Origin: Pseudoalteromonas sp. T1lg75
GTDB taxonomy: Bacteria > Pseudomonadota > Gammaproteobacteria > Enterobacterales > Alteromonadaceae
Reading direction: 5' to 3'
DNA length: 64,000 bases
Assembly (NCBI RefSeq): GCF_002964705.1
Contig: NZ_PQCD01000005.1
Span: 124,001-188,000 of the forward strand
Shown here piece by piece: positions 17,503 to 24,975 of the stretch (positions within the stretch are counted from its first letter, which is position 1; every line of letters starts with the position of its first letter). Position numbers and translations under genes: made by a program. Below the pieces are notes generated by a model, which ran no database searches, had not been told where the DNA came from, and saw only the letters and a program-made list of their open reading frames with translations.

Positions 17503-17529
17503 TAAAAAAACCGCCGTAAAGGCGGTTCT
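17503..17529 (-). terminator. Intrinsic terminator of the tRNA-Ser operon
   Basis: On the minus strand, AACCGCC-TTTAC-GGCGGTT is followed by a run of T. It lies 12 bases after the CCA end of tRNA-Ser(GCT), the distal tRNA gene. Confidence 0.9.
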
Positions 17530-17540
17530 TTTAAAACTAA

Positions 17541-17633
17541 TGGCGGAGAAGGAGGGATTCGAACCCTCGATAGAGCTACAAACCCTATACTCCCTTAGCA
17601 GGGGAGCGCCTTCAGCCACTCGGCCACCTCTCC
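17541..17633 (-). tRNA. tRNA-Ser(GCT)
   Basis: 93 bases including an encoded CCA. The acceptor GGAGAGG pairs with CTTCTCC with one G-T pair. The anticodon stem CTCCC/GGGAG holds the loop CTGCTAA (anticodon GCT). There is a long variable arm as expected for serine and a T-arm AGGGTTCGAATCCCT. It is downstream of tRNA-Ser(TGA) in the same transcript. Confidence 0.96.
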
Positions 17634-17656
17634 GGCGCGAATCAGTTTGATAAATT

Positions 17657-17747
17657 TGGCGGAGAGATAGGGATTTGAACCCTAGATAGGCTATTAACCT
17701 ATGCCGGTTTTCAAGACCGGTGCTTTCAACCACTCAGCCATCTCTCC
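17657..17747 (-). tRNA. tRNA-Ser(TGA)
   Basis: 91 bases including an encoded CCA. GGAGAGA pairs with TCTCTCC. The anticodon stem CCGGT/ACCGG closes the loop CTTGAAA (anticodon TGA). A long variable arm and a T-arm with GGTTCAAAT are present. It is the first gene of a two-tRNA serine operon. Confidence 0.96.
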
Positions 17748-17854
17748 ATGGGGTAGGATAATACTGAGGCTTGTGGCCAGTGTAAATAGATAATGAATCG
17801 TTTGCTTGATTTTTGTGCTAATTCAGTGTGCTAGCTGTAAAGAGAGGGGGTTTT

Positions 17855-17884
17855 AGGTGCTAAGCTGGTTGGGTCTTAGCACCT
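17855..17884. repeat. Perfect 10-bp inverted repeat
   Basis: AGGTGCTAAG and CTTAGCACCT are separated by 10 bases. There is no strong T-tract on either side. It lies downstream of the 46-residue gene on the minus strand and may protect or end that transcript. Confidence 0.55.
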
Positions 17885-17921
17885 AGCCGGTAATACCGAG
17901 TAGTAACATTAGTGTAATTAA

Positions 17922-18062
17922 TTACTTGTAGCGCACAACACCGCTAAGAGCGAGCTCTTTACCAAAGCGGTTTAGCTTGGCCATCATTTTTGCCTTACGC
18001 TTGCTTGGCTTAACTGCTACGTGACTGGCTGCTGTTTGATTTAGGGTGTTTACTGGATTCAT
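17922..18062 (-). CDS. Small basic protein, 46 residues, unknown
   Basis: ATG at 18062 is preceded by CCGGAGCAAGCGACC, a well-placed GGAG. The product begins MNPVNTLNQTAASHVAV, continues with a strongly basic KPSKRKAKMMAKLNRFGKE, and ends ALSGVVRYK. It has no signal peptide or membrane helix. The good ribosome-binding site and the absence of a competing frame make it likely real. The basic core could bind nucleic acid, but no family is recognised. Confidence 0.6.
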   Translation of the reverse strand: MNPVNTLNQTAASHVAVKPSKRKAKMMAKLNRFGKELALSGVVRYK

Positions 18063-18339
18063 GGTCGCTTGCTCCGGGTTGTGCCTGTGGTTGAAAACAA
18101 GTGTATTTTGCAGCTCTTCTGGTTAAAAATAAAACGATAATTTTTGGCCCTTTCGGATAAATTTTACTTATGCGATTAATGTTTTATTAAGCTTGGGTTG
18201 AAGTGGTTTTTGCATGAATATTTAAGTCAAAACCTAGGTAAAGGTACATTAATCAAGGTTTTTTAGCTTGTGGCAGCCACTGTTTTAAAATATCGTGCAT
18301 ATTTATTCAGATAAACCATATTTGTTATAGGTGGGTGTT
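18063..18339. other. Intergenic region between small protein and lipid kinase
   Basis: 277 AT-rich bases without a further ORF. It should hold the divergent promoters of the small protein and the lipid kinase. No clear operator seen. Confidence 0.4.
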
Positions 18340-19200
18340 TTGAACCATCAGGCTGGTTATTTACTGCTTTATCATCCGCTGCAAGCAAAGGCACAGCTAA
18401 AAACAGTGCGTCAGCGGTTGGAGCAGCTATCCATATCCCATGTTGAGGTGGCTACCAGCGGTGATTTTTACGCCGACTTACAGGGGTTACAAAGCTATAT
18501 CCCCACTACCGCGCGGTTGATTGTGCTCGGTGGTGATGGCACGCTCAATTTGGCCGCGAATGCCTTTGCCTACAGTGATGTCGAGGTTGCCCTTGTTCCC
18601 TGTGGCAGCGGCAATGATTTTGCTCGGCAATGGCGCTGTTCCGAGCAGCAATGGATAGAGGGTGCCATCGCGGGTCGGTGTGTACCCATAGATCTGGGTA
18701 AGGTGAACGAGCGCTACTTTATCAATGTCGCAGGCGTGGGGTACGATGCCGCGGTTGTCGGTGCCAGCCAAAATAAACGTGGCCGCTGGGCGCATTTGAG
18801 CTATGCGTGGCAGGGGGTGAAAATGCTGTATCGTTATGCCCCTTCGTTATTGCAGTTTTCAACTACCAAGAAGCAAGAGCAAAGGCTACTGATGATGTGT
18901 CTGGCCAATGGCCGTTATTTTGGTGGCGGCATGTGCCTGGCGCCTGAGGCGAATATTAATGATGGCCAATTGAGTTGCGTGCAAATAGGCGCCGCGTCAT
19001 TTTGGCGGCAGGTGCAGGCCTTGATTTTGAGCTATTTTGCGGCCCACACTCGGCTTAAGCAGGTCAACATAGTCCCTGTATCCCAGCTTGATGTGCACAC
19101 CGCTAACATAGGGATAGAGGCTGATGGGGAGTATATTGGCACCACACCAGCGCTCTTTTGCGTGCAGCGCGATGCCCTGCACTTTGTTCTACCCCTCTAG
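18340..19200 (+). CDS. Diacylglycerol/lipid kinase family protein (YegS/LCB5-like)
   Basis: About 286 residues. The nucleotide-binding GGDGTLNLAAN and substrate-site CGSGNDFARQW are diagnostic of the DAGK catalytic family, which phosphorylates diacylglycerol or related lipids at the inner membrane. The C-terminal domain (FINVAGVGYDAAVV, IEADGEY) completes the fold. The TTG at 18340 has AGGTGG seven bases upstream; the in-frame GTG at 18331 lacks one and would add only three residues. It stands alone, convergent with the DMT exporter. Confidence 0.88.
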   Translation: MNHQAGYLLLYHPLQAKAQLKTVRQRLEQLSISHVEVATSGDFYADLQGLQSYIPTTARLIVLGGDGTLNLAANAFAYSDVEVALVPCGSGNDFARQWRCSEQQWIEGAIAGRCVPIDLGKVNERYFINVAGVGYDAAVVGASQNKRGRWAHLSYAWQGVKMLYRYAPSLLQFSTTKKQEQRLLMMCLANGRYFGGGMCLAPEANINDGQLSCVQIGAASFWRQVQALILSYFAAHTRLKQVNIVPVSQLDVHTANIGIEADGEYIGTTPALFCVQRDALHFVLPL

Positions 19201-19209
19201 GCAGATGCC

Positions 19210-20124
19210 TTAAGCGGGAGCTTGTGTACGTTTGATAAAATGGCCAATTTTATCGAAAGGTGTCAGGACGATAGCATTGCCCAGAAGGACAAACACAAAG
19301 CCGTAGACCGTATTGAGCTGCCACACAAAGCCCTCGAACAGGGTGCTTAAAATGACCGCCACAAGTGGGAAGAGCACAATCACATAACTGGCTTTTTCCG
19401 GGCCGATATTCTTTAGCAAGACAAAATAACAGGCGAAAGCGATCACCGTGCCAAAGGTGCTCAAATAAAGCAGTGATACCCAATAACCCATGCCGGCGGT
19501 GCTAAAGTCCCAACTGACATCACTGAGTAAAACAAAAAATGCCAAGCCTAGGGCACTGTACAGCATGCCCCAAGCATTGCCTTGCAGCACGCCGACCTGA
19601 GCATGGGAGTTGCGCACACTGACCATATTGCCAATGGAAGCCACGAGTGTGCCAGCCAAACACAATAACAGACCAATTAACAGCTCATTGCTGAGATCTA
19701 AGGTGGCGATGGCCGGCCAGAATAAGATCACTATGCCCACTATGCCTAACAAGGCACCAAAATAGATGCGTTTGGCTATGGGTTTGCCAAAGAACAAGCG
19801 GGTGTTGAGGATATTCATCAACAGCAAGGTACTAAAGGCGATGGAGCTCATGGCCGAGGTCAGATAATGCTGCGCCCAATAGAGAATAAGGTAGTTGGCG
19901 CCGAAGTTACACAGGGCCAGCAGGGTAAAGAAGCCATGATCGCGGGCGCTAAAGCGCATCGGCAGCTTTTTAAGCAGTACATAAGTCCACATAATGGCGG
20001 CGGCAATCGCAAAGCGCAGGAACAGCGAAATCTGCACCGCGACATCGCCAAGCTGGAATTCGATGGCCAGCCAGGTTGAGCCCCAGATCAGGACGGTAAT
20101 AAAATACAGCAGGGCGTTGTTCAT
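19210..20124 (-). CDS. EamA/DMT-family exporter
   Basis: 304 residues with ten predicted membrane helices in two EamA repeats; the first starts IWGSTWLAIEFQLG and the second covers about 150-290. DMT proteins export amino acids and other small metabolites. It is divergent from a MocR-type regulator with repeated boxes in the 97-base gap, so it is probably that regulator's target. Substrate not deducible. Confidence 0.9.
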   Translation of the reverse strand: MNNALLYFITVLIWGSTWLAIEFQLGDVAVQISLFLRFAIAAAIMWTYVLLKKLPMRFSARDHGFFTLLALCNFGANYLILYWAQHYLTSAMSSIAFSTLLLMNILNTRLFFGKPIAKRIYFGALLGIVGIVILFWPAIATLDLSNELLIGLLLCLAGTLVASIGNMVSVRNSHAQVGVLQGNAWGMLYSALGLAFFVLLSDVSWDFSTAGMGYWVSLLYLSTFGTVIAFACYFVLLKNIGPEKASYVIVLFPLVAVILSTLFEGFVWQLNTVYGFVFVLLGNAIVLTPFDKIGHFIKRTQAPA

Positions 20125-20168
20125 GGCGTTTTTCTCGAGGCAATTAAAGCTGGTATTTTAAAGTTATT

Positions 20169-20213
20169 CTGTATACTGTACATAAACAGAAAACATTATT
20201 TTACACCTGTACA
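20169..20213. promoter_or_regulatory. Candidate MocR operator with repeated CTGTACA boxes
   Basis: CTGTATA (20169-20175) is directly followed by CTGTACA (20176-20182), and CTGTACA recurs at 20207-20213, 31 bases further and so on the same helix face. The boxes fill the gap between the divergent DMT exporter and the MocR gene, as expected for direct-repeat MocR/GntR operators. Confidence 0.6.
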
Positions 20214-20221
20214 GATTTGCT

Positions 20222-21685
20222 ATGTCGCGCATTATTAATAAGCAAGGTAATATTTATCTATATCAGCAAGTGATTGACTTGATTAAAGATATGCAGTCGC
20301 ATGGCACCTTAAGTGCGGGTGAAAAGCTGCCGTCTTTACGCTCGATGGCACAAAAGTTATCCATTAGCATTCCCACCATTCAGCAGGCCTATCAAGAGCT
20401 CGAGCGTCAGGGCGTGATCAGTGCCAGAGAAAAATCCGGCTTCTATCTCAATGCCGGCTCCGAGCAATGTCACCAGCCCCGTCGCATTCAACTGGCGCGC
20501 CAACCGGTGGCGGTTAATAAGCAGGCTTTGATAGAGCAGGTATTTGATGGCCTCCATCGCGCCGCCGTGGTGCCCTTGGGGATCGCCAACCCGGTGGCGG
20601 TGAACCCCACCGACAAGGTGTTAAGTCGCACCATGCGTAAGGTGATGAACGTGGCCGGGCATCAGTCGATCAATTATGGTCCCTTGGATGGTTTTGCGGC
20701 GCTGAAAAAACAGATTATCAATCGTTATCTGGATTTTGCTATCGGCGTTAACAGTGATGAGTTGATCATCACCAACGGTGCCCAGGAAGCCTTGCATATC
20801 GCGGTGCAATGTGTGACCCAGGCGGGCGATATCGTCGCCATCGAGTCACCCTGCTATTTTGGCATTATTGAAATGCTGGAAAGCCTGGGGCTCAAGGTGA
20901 TTGAAATTCCCATGTGTCCACAGCAGGGCGTGTGCGTCGATGATTTGCAGCAGGCGTTTGCTGAGCACGATATTAAGGCCTGTATCTTTTCGACCAGTAT
21001 AAGCAATCCATTGGGTTCGAAAATGCCCGAGGAGCGGCGCCAACGTTTGGTGCGTTTGGTGGAAGAGCAAGGCGCGGTGCTTATCGAAGATGATGTCTAT
21101 GGTGAGCTAGCCTACGAGCAAGATGGTGCCAAACCGGCACAGTATTATTCCACCAAGGGCAATGTGATCACCTGTTCGTCGCTGTCAAAAACCGCGGCGC
21201 CAAGCTACCGCGTGGGCTGGATCATTGCTGGAAAATTTGCACCTCAGGCGCGACGCTTAAAGCGTGCCATGAGCTGCGCTTCTTCACTGATGAATCAGTG
21301 GACCCTGTATGAATTTATGAATAGCGGCGATTACGATAAAAACCTGCGCGTTATGCGCCAGCGCCTGGCGCTCAATAAAGAGCGAATGCGTGCCTTAGTG
21401 CAGCGACATTTCCCGCCGGGGACCCGGATGACCAACCCGCAAGGGGGCTGCGTGTTGTGGTTGCAACTGCCGGCGCAATATGACGTGATAGCCTTGTTTC
21501 ATCTGGCCTTGGAGGCTGGGATCAGCATTACTCCCGGGGCTATTTTCAGTGCTACCGATAAATATCGCCAGTGTCTGCGGTTGAGCTTTGGGGTGCCGTG
21601 GAGCGAGGAAGTAGAAAAGGCAGTCGCCCGGTTAGGGGCGCTCTGCCTGCAAGTGCAAAAGGGTAAGGCAAAGGCTAAAGCTTAG
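20222..21685 (+). CDS. MocR-family GntR/aminotransferase-fused regulator
   Basis: 487 residues: an N-terminal GntR winged helix (about 1-75; GEKLPSLRSMAQKLSISIPT, then VISAREKSGFYL) joined to a fold-type I aminotransferase domain (about 115-480). Motifs include ANPVAVNPTDK, TNGAQEAL, ESPCYFGIIEML, DDVYGELAY and the PLP-lysine region SSLSKTAAPSYRVGW. MocR proteins use PLP or an aldimine as effector rather than as catalysts. It is divergent from the DMT exporter. Its stop overlaps the convergent DUF2884 gene by 4 bases. Confidence 0.92.
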   Translation: MSRIINKQGNIYLYQQVIDLIKDMQSHGTLSAGEKLPSLRSMAQKLSISIPTIQQAYQELERQGVISAREKSGFYLNAGSEQCHQPRRIQLARQPVAVNKQALIEQVFDGLHRAAVVPLGIANPVAVNPTDKVLSRTMRKVMNVAGHQSINYGPLDGFAALKKQIINRYLDFAIGVNSDELIITNGAQEALHIAVQCVTQAGDIVAIESPCYFGIIEMLESLGLKVIEIPMCPQQGVCVDDLQQAFAEHDIKACIFSTSISNPLGSKMPEERRQRLVRLVEEQGAVLIEDDVYGELAYEQDGAKPAQYYSTKGNVITCSSLSKTAAPSYRVGWIIAGKFAPQARRLKRAMSCASSLMNQWTLYEFMNSGDYDKNLRVMRQRLALNKERMRALVQRHFPPGTRMTNPQGGCVLWLQLPAQYDVIALFHLALEAGISITPGAIFSATDKYRQCLRLSFGVPWSEEVEKAVARLGALCLQVQKGKAKAKA

Positions 21686-22464
21686 TTGCCTAGCAGCTGA
21701 TACTCTCTCAGTTCAGGGATCATGCTAAGTAATTGTGCTTCCTGCTGCGCCAGTTCGCTAAACGAATGACATAGCGCATCGGCACGCTCTTCAATATGAG
21801 CGGCCTGCAGTTCGACTCTTTGCTCGACCTGCTCACCAAGGCGCTCCATGCGTTGCTCAAACTCATCCATGTCGCCGCCCGAACCCAGTAGTTCAGAGCC
21901 CAGGGCGATAAAGATGCTGCCGATAGACTGCACCATGGCCTGTTCTACGGCTTGTTCAAAGTCTTCGTCAAACTGGCTTTCAATATCATCACCTAGCTGT
22001 TCAAAGCTTTGTTTACCCATCACAAAGGCACCGTCCTGGTAGAAGGTTTGCTCAATATTGACGCCGATATTGTCGACCAAATCGCTAAGCGCTTCATTGT
22101 GACTGATGCCAAATGCCGCCCCGACTTCTTCTAATGCCACTCCGGCTATTTTCACGCCATCCAGAGCTATCTGGGCCACCTCGGGCATATAGGTACGAAC
22201 CTTGTCGGTGTAATCTGCCAAGGCCTGTTGCTGCTCGGCGTTTAACTCAACGGGCTGACCATCGACCTCAAGCAAGCCATCGCTATACACCAGGTGTTGG
22301 TTATTGGCATTGGTGATCTGTAGGCGTTGCGGCTCGATACGCACATCATTTTTAAATTCAATGTTGCATTGCTTAGAGCCAAACGACAGCGAATTTGCTT
22401 CCCCGGCGATGGCCGTGCCTGAAAGACTAAGGGCAGAGATAATGGCTAGCGTGCTGGTATTCAT
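21682..22464 (-). CDS. DUF2884 (YggN-like) periplasmic protein
   Basis: 260 residues with a signal peptide (MNTSTLAIISALSLSGTAIAG). The pattern CNIEFKNDVRIEPQRLQI, then DGLLEVDGQPVELNAEQQQAL, and a long C-terminal helical part with charged heptads matches DUF2884/YggN. Function unknown. Monocistronic. Confidence 0.85.
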   Translation of the reverse strand: MNTSTLAIISALSLSGTAIAGEANSLSFGSKQCNIEFKNDVRIEPQRLQITNANNQHLVYSDGLLEVDGQPVELNAEQQQALADYTDKVRTYMPEVAQIALDGVKIAGVALEEVGAAFGISHNEALSDLVDNIGVNIEQTFYQDGAFVMGKQSFEQLGDDIESQFDEDFEQAVEQAMVQSIGSIFIALGSELLGSGGDMDEFEQRMERLGEQVEQRVELQAAHIEERADALCHSFSELAQQEAQLLSMIPELREYQLLGN

Positions 22465-22806
22465 GATGATATTTCCTGTTATTCTGTTGACCTAATGAGC
22501 AATACAATTTCGATGCCAAATAATAAAATCATTAAAAATCATAACCTTGTGTTTTTGGCGTTAAGGCGGTTGAGGCCAGGGTTAGTGCCTATGGCTAACA
22601 TTTAGCGAAATTAACAACGGCGGTAAGCCGGGTTATTTTGAGGCCGAGAATGATTAATAAAAGATGTTTGTCGAAACGATAAAAAAATCTCACTTTTCAG
22701 TTTGGGCTTTAGCGGCTATTTATTCACTCGAAGGCGCCTAGCCCTGAATTCGCCGGACCCAAGTAAGGGAAGGGTGAGAACTGATTTAGATTTATTGGAG
22801 TGTATT
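22465..22806. other. Intergenic region upstream of the PA3496-type gene
   Basis: 342 bases. An open frame from 22702 could extend the downstream gene, but it lacks a ribosome-binding site and family-like sequence. The region should hold divergent promoters for DUF2884 and the PA3496-type gene. Confidence 0.4.
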
Positions 22807-22995
22807 GTGGGTAAAACATATTCCTATGATGCGTTTGAAGACGAATTTGTTGCAGATGAATATGAAGCGATGGGACGCAATCAAAATGACCGTCGCAAGC
22901 GCAAAGTTAAGAAAAAGCTGGACGACTACCTGGAGCAGCGAAAGCTAAGAAAGCATCTTGGTAGCGATGACTTTGACGACTATTTGAATGAATAA
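22807..22995 (+). CDS. PA3496-family small protein
   Basis: 62 residues from GTG at 22807 with GGAG six bases upstream. The acidic N-terminus (YDAFEDEFVADEYEAMG) is followed by a basic helix (DRRKRKVKKKLDDYLEQRK) and an acidic tail, matching the short PA3496 family annotated as putative envelope-integrity proteins. No signal peptide or membrane helix. Followed at once by an intrinsic terminator. Confidence 0.7.
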   Translation: MGKTYSYDAFEDEFVADEYEAMGRNQNDRRKRKVKKKLDDYLEQRKLRKHLGSDDFDDYLNE

Positions 22996-22997
22996 TT

Positions 22998-23020
22998 AAA
23001 GGGGCTTTGGCCCCTTTGTT
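22998..23020 (+). terminator. Intrinsic terminator after the PA3496-type gene
   Basis: AAAGGGGC and GCCCCTTT form the stem, followed by TTTGTTGTT. It lies two bases after the stop codon and separates this gene from the convergent azlCD pair. Confidence 0.8.
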
Positions 23021-23021
23021 G

Positions 23022-23321
23022 TTAGCGCAGCACAAAAAAGACCGCCATGGCCAGTATGGTGGTGGCGTAGATGCTATGGCTTTTATAAGCGGTAATGATG
23101 GCAACGAGAGCGGCGACAAGATACGGGTTGCTGTAGCTAAGTTGCCACTGTCCGCCGGGTAACACGACAATAGGCACCCAGATGGCGGTGAGCACCGCCG
23201 GGGCACTAAAGCTTAAAAAACGCTGCATTTTAGGGCCGACCCGAAATGGCAGGGCGCGGTGTAAAAACAAATAACGGCTGCCAAAGGTAATGGCCGCCAT
23301 CAGCAAGATGGTGGTGATCAT
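23022..23321 (-). CDS. azlD: AzlD-family branched-chain amino acid exporter subunit
   Basis: 99 residues with four short membrane helices (TILLMAAITFGSRYLFLHRALPF at the start). It is the small partner of AzlC in LIV-E type export of branched-chain amino acids. The start overlaps the azlC stop by 4 bases, typical of this coupled pair. Confidence 0.88.
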   Translation of the reverse strand: MITTILLMAAITFGSRYLFLHRALPFRVGPKMQRFLSFSAPAVLTAIWVPIVVLPGGQWQLSYSNPYLVAALVAIITAYKSHSIYATTILAMAVFFVLR

Positions 23322-24061
23322 GGCTGCTCCCCGCGGCTGAGAACATAGCCAAAGCTCATGCCAATAAGGGCGCTAAACACCAACCACAATTCCACTCCCC
23401 AGGACTTCAGTAACGCGGCGCTTATCCCTGATGCCAACACGCACGCCAGAGTGGGCCAATTTTTAATGGTCGGGATCACCAGGGCGATAAAGGTGGTGGC
23501 AATGGCAAAGTCGAGCCCGAGATTGGTTAAGTCCGGCAGCAATTGCCCCGCGACTATGCCCAGCAGGGTCCAGATATTCCAAGCGACATAAAAGCTAAAA
23601 CCGGCACTGAGGGCATAGATTAGCCGCACTTGGGTCTGATAAGCCTTAGGGTGGTGAGAAAAAGCAAAGAGCTCATCGGTCAGCACAAAACTCACCGGCA
23701 AACGCCACCTGAGGGGTTGCGCGATCACCTTCTGGCGAATGGCCAAGCCATATAAAAAGTGCCGTGAGCTGATGATAAAGGTGGTGATGGCTATGGTCAG
23801 TAAGGGAGTGTCGTTTGCTATCAGCTCAATGGCCACCAACTGTGCCGAGCCGGCAAAGACCAATAAAGACATCAGTTGCGCTTCTATAAGGCTAAAACCA
23901 TTCTGCATCGCCAGCGAGCCGCATAATAGCCCCCAGGGCAGCACGGCGAGGTTAAGGGGCATCATATCGAGTTGCCCCTTAATAAAGGCTCTTTGCCGCA
24001 GCTTAGCAGCGCGTTTTGTGTGGCTGGAGTAGCCTTTGGCATGGCCCATTGAATTACTCAT
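23318..24061 (-). CDS. azlC: AzlC-family branched-chain amino acid exporter subunit
   Basis: About 247 residues. It contains the conserved MPLNLAVLPWGLLCG, the second-helix LLVFAGSAQLVAIELI, SSRHFLYGLA and the LTDELFA motif of AzlC. ATG 24061 gives the usual length; a GTG ten codons upstream is in frame but neither start has a strong ribosome-binding site. It forms a translationally coupled exporter with azlD. Confidence 0.88.
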   Translation of the reverse strand: MSNSMGHAKGYSSHTKRAAKLRQRAFIKGQLDMMPLNLAVLPWGLLCGSLAMQNGFSLIEAQLMSLLVFAGSAQLVAIELIANDTPLLTIAITTFIISSRHFLYGLAIRQKVIAQPLRWRLPVSFVLTDELFAFSHHPKAYQTQVRLIYALSAGFSFYVAWNIWTLLGIVAGQLLPDLTNLGLDFAIATTFIALVIPTIKNWPTLACVLASGISAALLKSWGVELWLVFSALIGMSFGYVLSRGEQP

Positions 24062-24143
24062 AGTTAAAAAATAACCAAGTTGATTTCGCACCGACGCTAG
24101 AGTTTGGCATAATCACGGCTATTGCAAAAGAAGTGGAGCAGTT

Positions 24144-24779
24144 ATGAAAGTTTGGGATGGATATATACGGTTTTTCCATTGGGCCCTGGTGAGCTGTTTA
24201 GTCGGCTTATATTTCTCCGCCGAGGAAGGAGCCATGGAGCTGCATTTTGTACTGGGTTATATCACCCTGGCGCTGTTGGTAACGCGTTTAATTTGGGGCC
24301 TGGTTGGCAGTGATACCGCACGGCTATCGGCGTTACTGCACGGCCCTAAAGCGGTTGCAGAGGCACTCAAGGCCAAGCATTTAACGCCCGGACACAATGC
24401 CGCCGGCAGCTATATGGTGTTGGTATTCTTTGCCTTAATTTTGTTGCAACTGGTTACCGGCCTGATGGCCACCGACGATATTATGGTTGACGGTCCCTTG
24501 GTGCAATACGTCTCTTATGAGTGGGTTGAATGGGCCTCCTCGCTGCATCATCAGAATTTTGATTGGCTGTTAATCGCCATAGGTTTGCACCTTGTCGCCA
24601 TTATTGTTTATGCCCTGCGTGGTAAAAAACTGGTCCCGGCTATGGTGACCGGCCGTAATCAGCAAGTGAGCAACGCCGCACGACTGAAAGCCAGCTGGCC
24701 GGCCTTTGCTCTTTTTGCCGTTTTATTGGGTGTGCTGGCAACAACCTGGGGATATGAGCCGCTGCAAGCCCTGCTGTAG
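24144..24779 (+). CDS. Cytochrome b561-type membrane protein
   Basis: 211 residues with a four-helix cytochrome b core. The opening KVWDGYIRFFHWALV and later HFVLGYITLALLVTRLIWG, and GLHLVAIIVYALRG supply candidate heme-ligating histidines. This resembles the B561/Ni-Fe-hydrogenase-type cytochrome b that moves electrons between quinol and a soluble cytochrome. A lone gene with a good AGTGGAGC ribosome-binding region. A cytochrome c' gene lies about 3.6 kb away, but the two are not linked in an operon. Confidence 0.85.
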   Translation: MKVWDGYIRFFHWALVSCLVGLYFSAEEGAMELHFVLGYITLALLVTRLIWGLVGSDTARLSALLHGPKAVAEALKAKHLTPGHNAAGSYMVLVFFALILLQLVTGLMATDDIMVDGPLVQYVSYEWVEWASSLHHQNFDWLLIAIGLHLVAIIVYALRGKKLVPAMVTGRNQQVSNAARLKASWPAFALFAVLLGVLATTWGYEPLQALL

Positions 24780-24840
24780 CGATGAATGACGGTTGTTTAC
24801 ATTTAGTTACAAATTGCTGATTGGCTGCTAGGGCGCGTTG

Positions 24841-24863
24841 GATGCGGGGTTATGCCCCGCATC
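24841..24863. repeat. Strong stem-loop downstream of the cytochrome b gene
   Basis: GATGCGGGG and CCCCGCATC are perfectly complementary with a 5-base loop. No T-tract follows, so it may stabilise the 3' end or act as a Rho-dependent end. Confidence 0.6.
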
Positions 24864-24917
24864 TGGAAATTAACCTTGTGTTTACACGTTTACAGTGTTG
24901 TAACGTTCCTGTTTTGG

Positions 24918-24944
24918 CTTTATTGTCCGAAAACAACAATAAAG
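24918..24944. promoter_or_regulatory. Perfect 9-bp dyad upstream of the subtilase
   Basis: CTTTATTGT and ACAATAAAG are separated by 9 bases and end 31 bases before the subtilase start. It is either an operator or a leader stem-loop. Confidence 0.5.
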
Positions 24945-24975
24945 TAGTAGATTTAACAACAAAACAGGTATCCCT

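Noticed and set aside
17360..17650. 96-residue plus-strand ORF containing EGFEPSIEL
   Set aside because: This peptide is the known false translation of the reverse strand of tRNA-Ser; the frame covers the tRNA-Ser(GCT) gene and its terminator.
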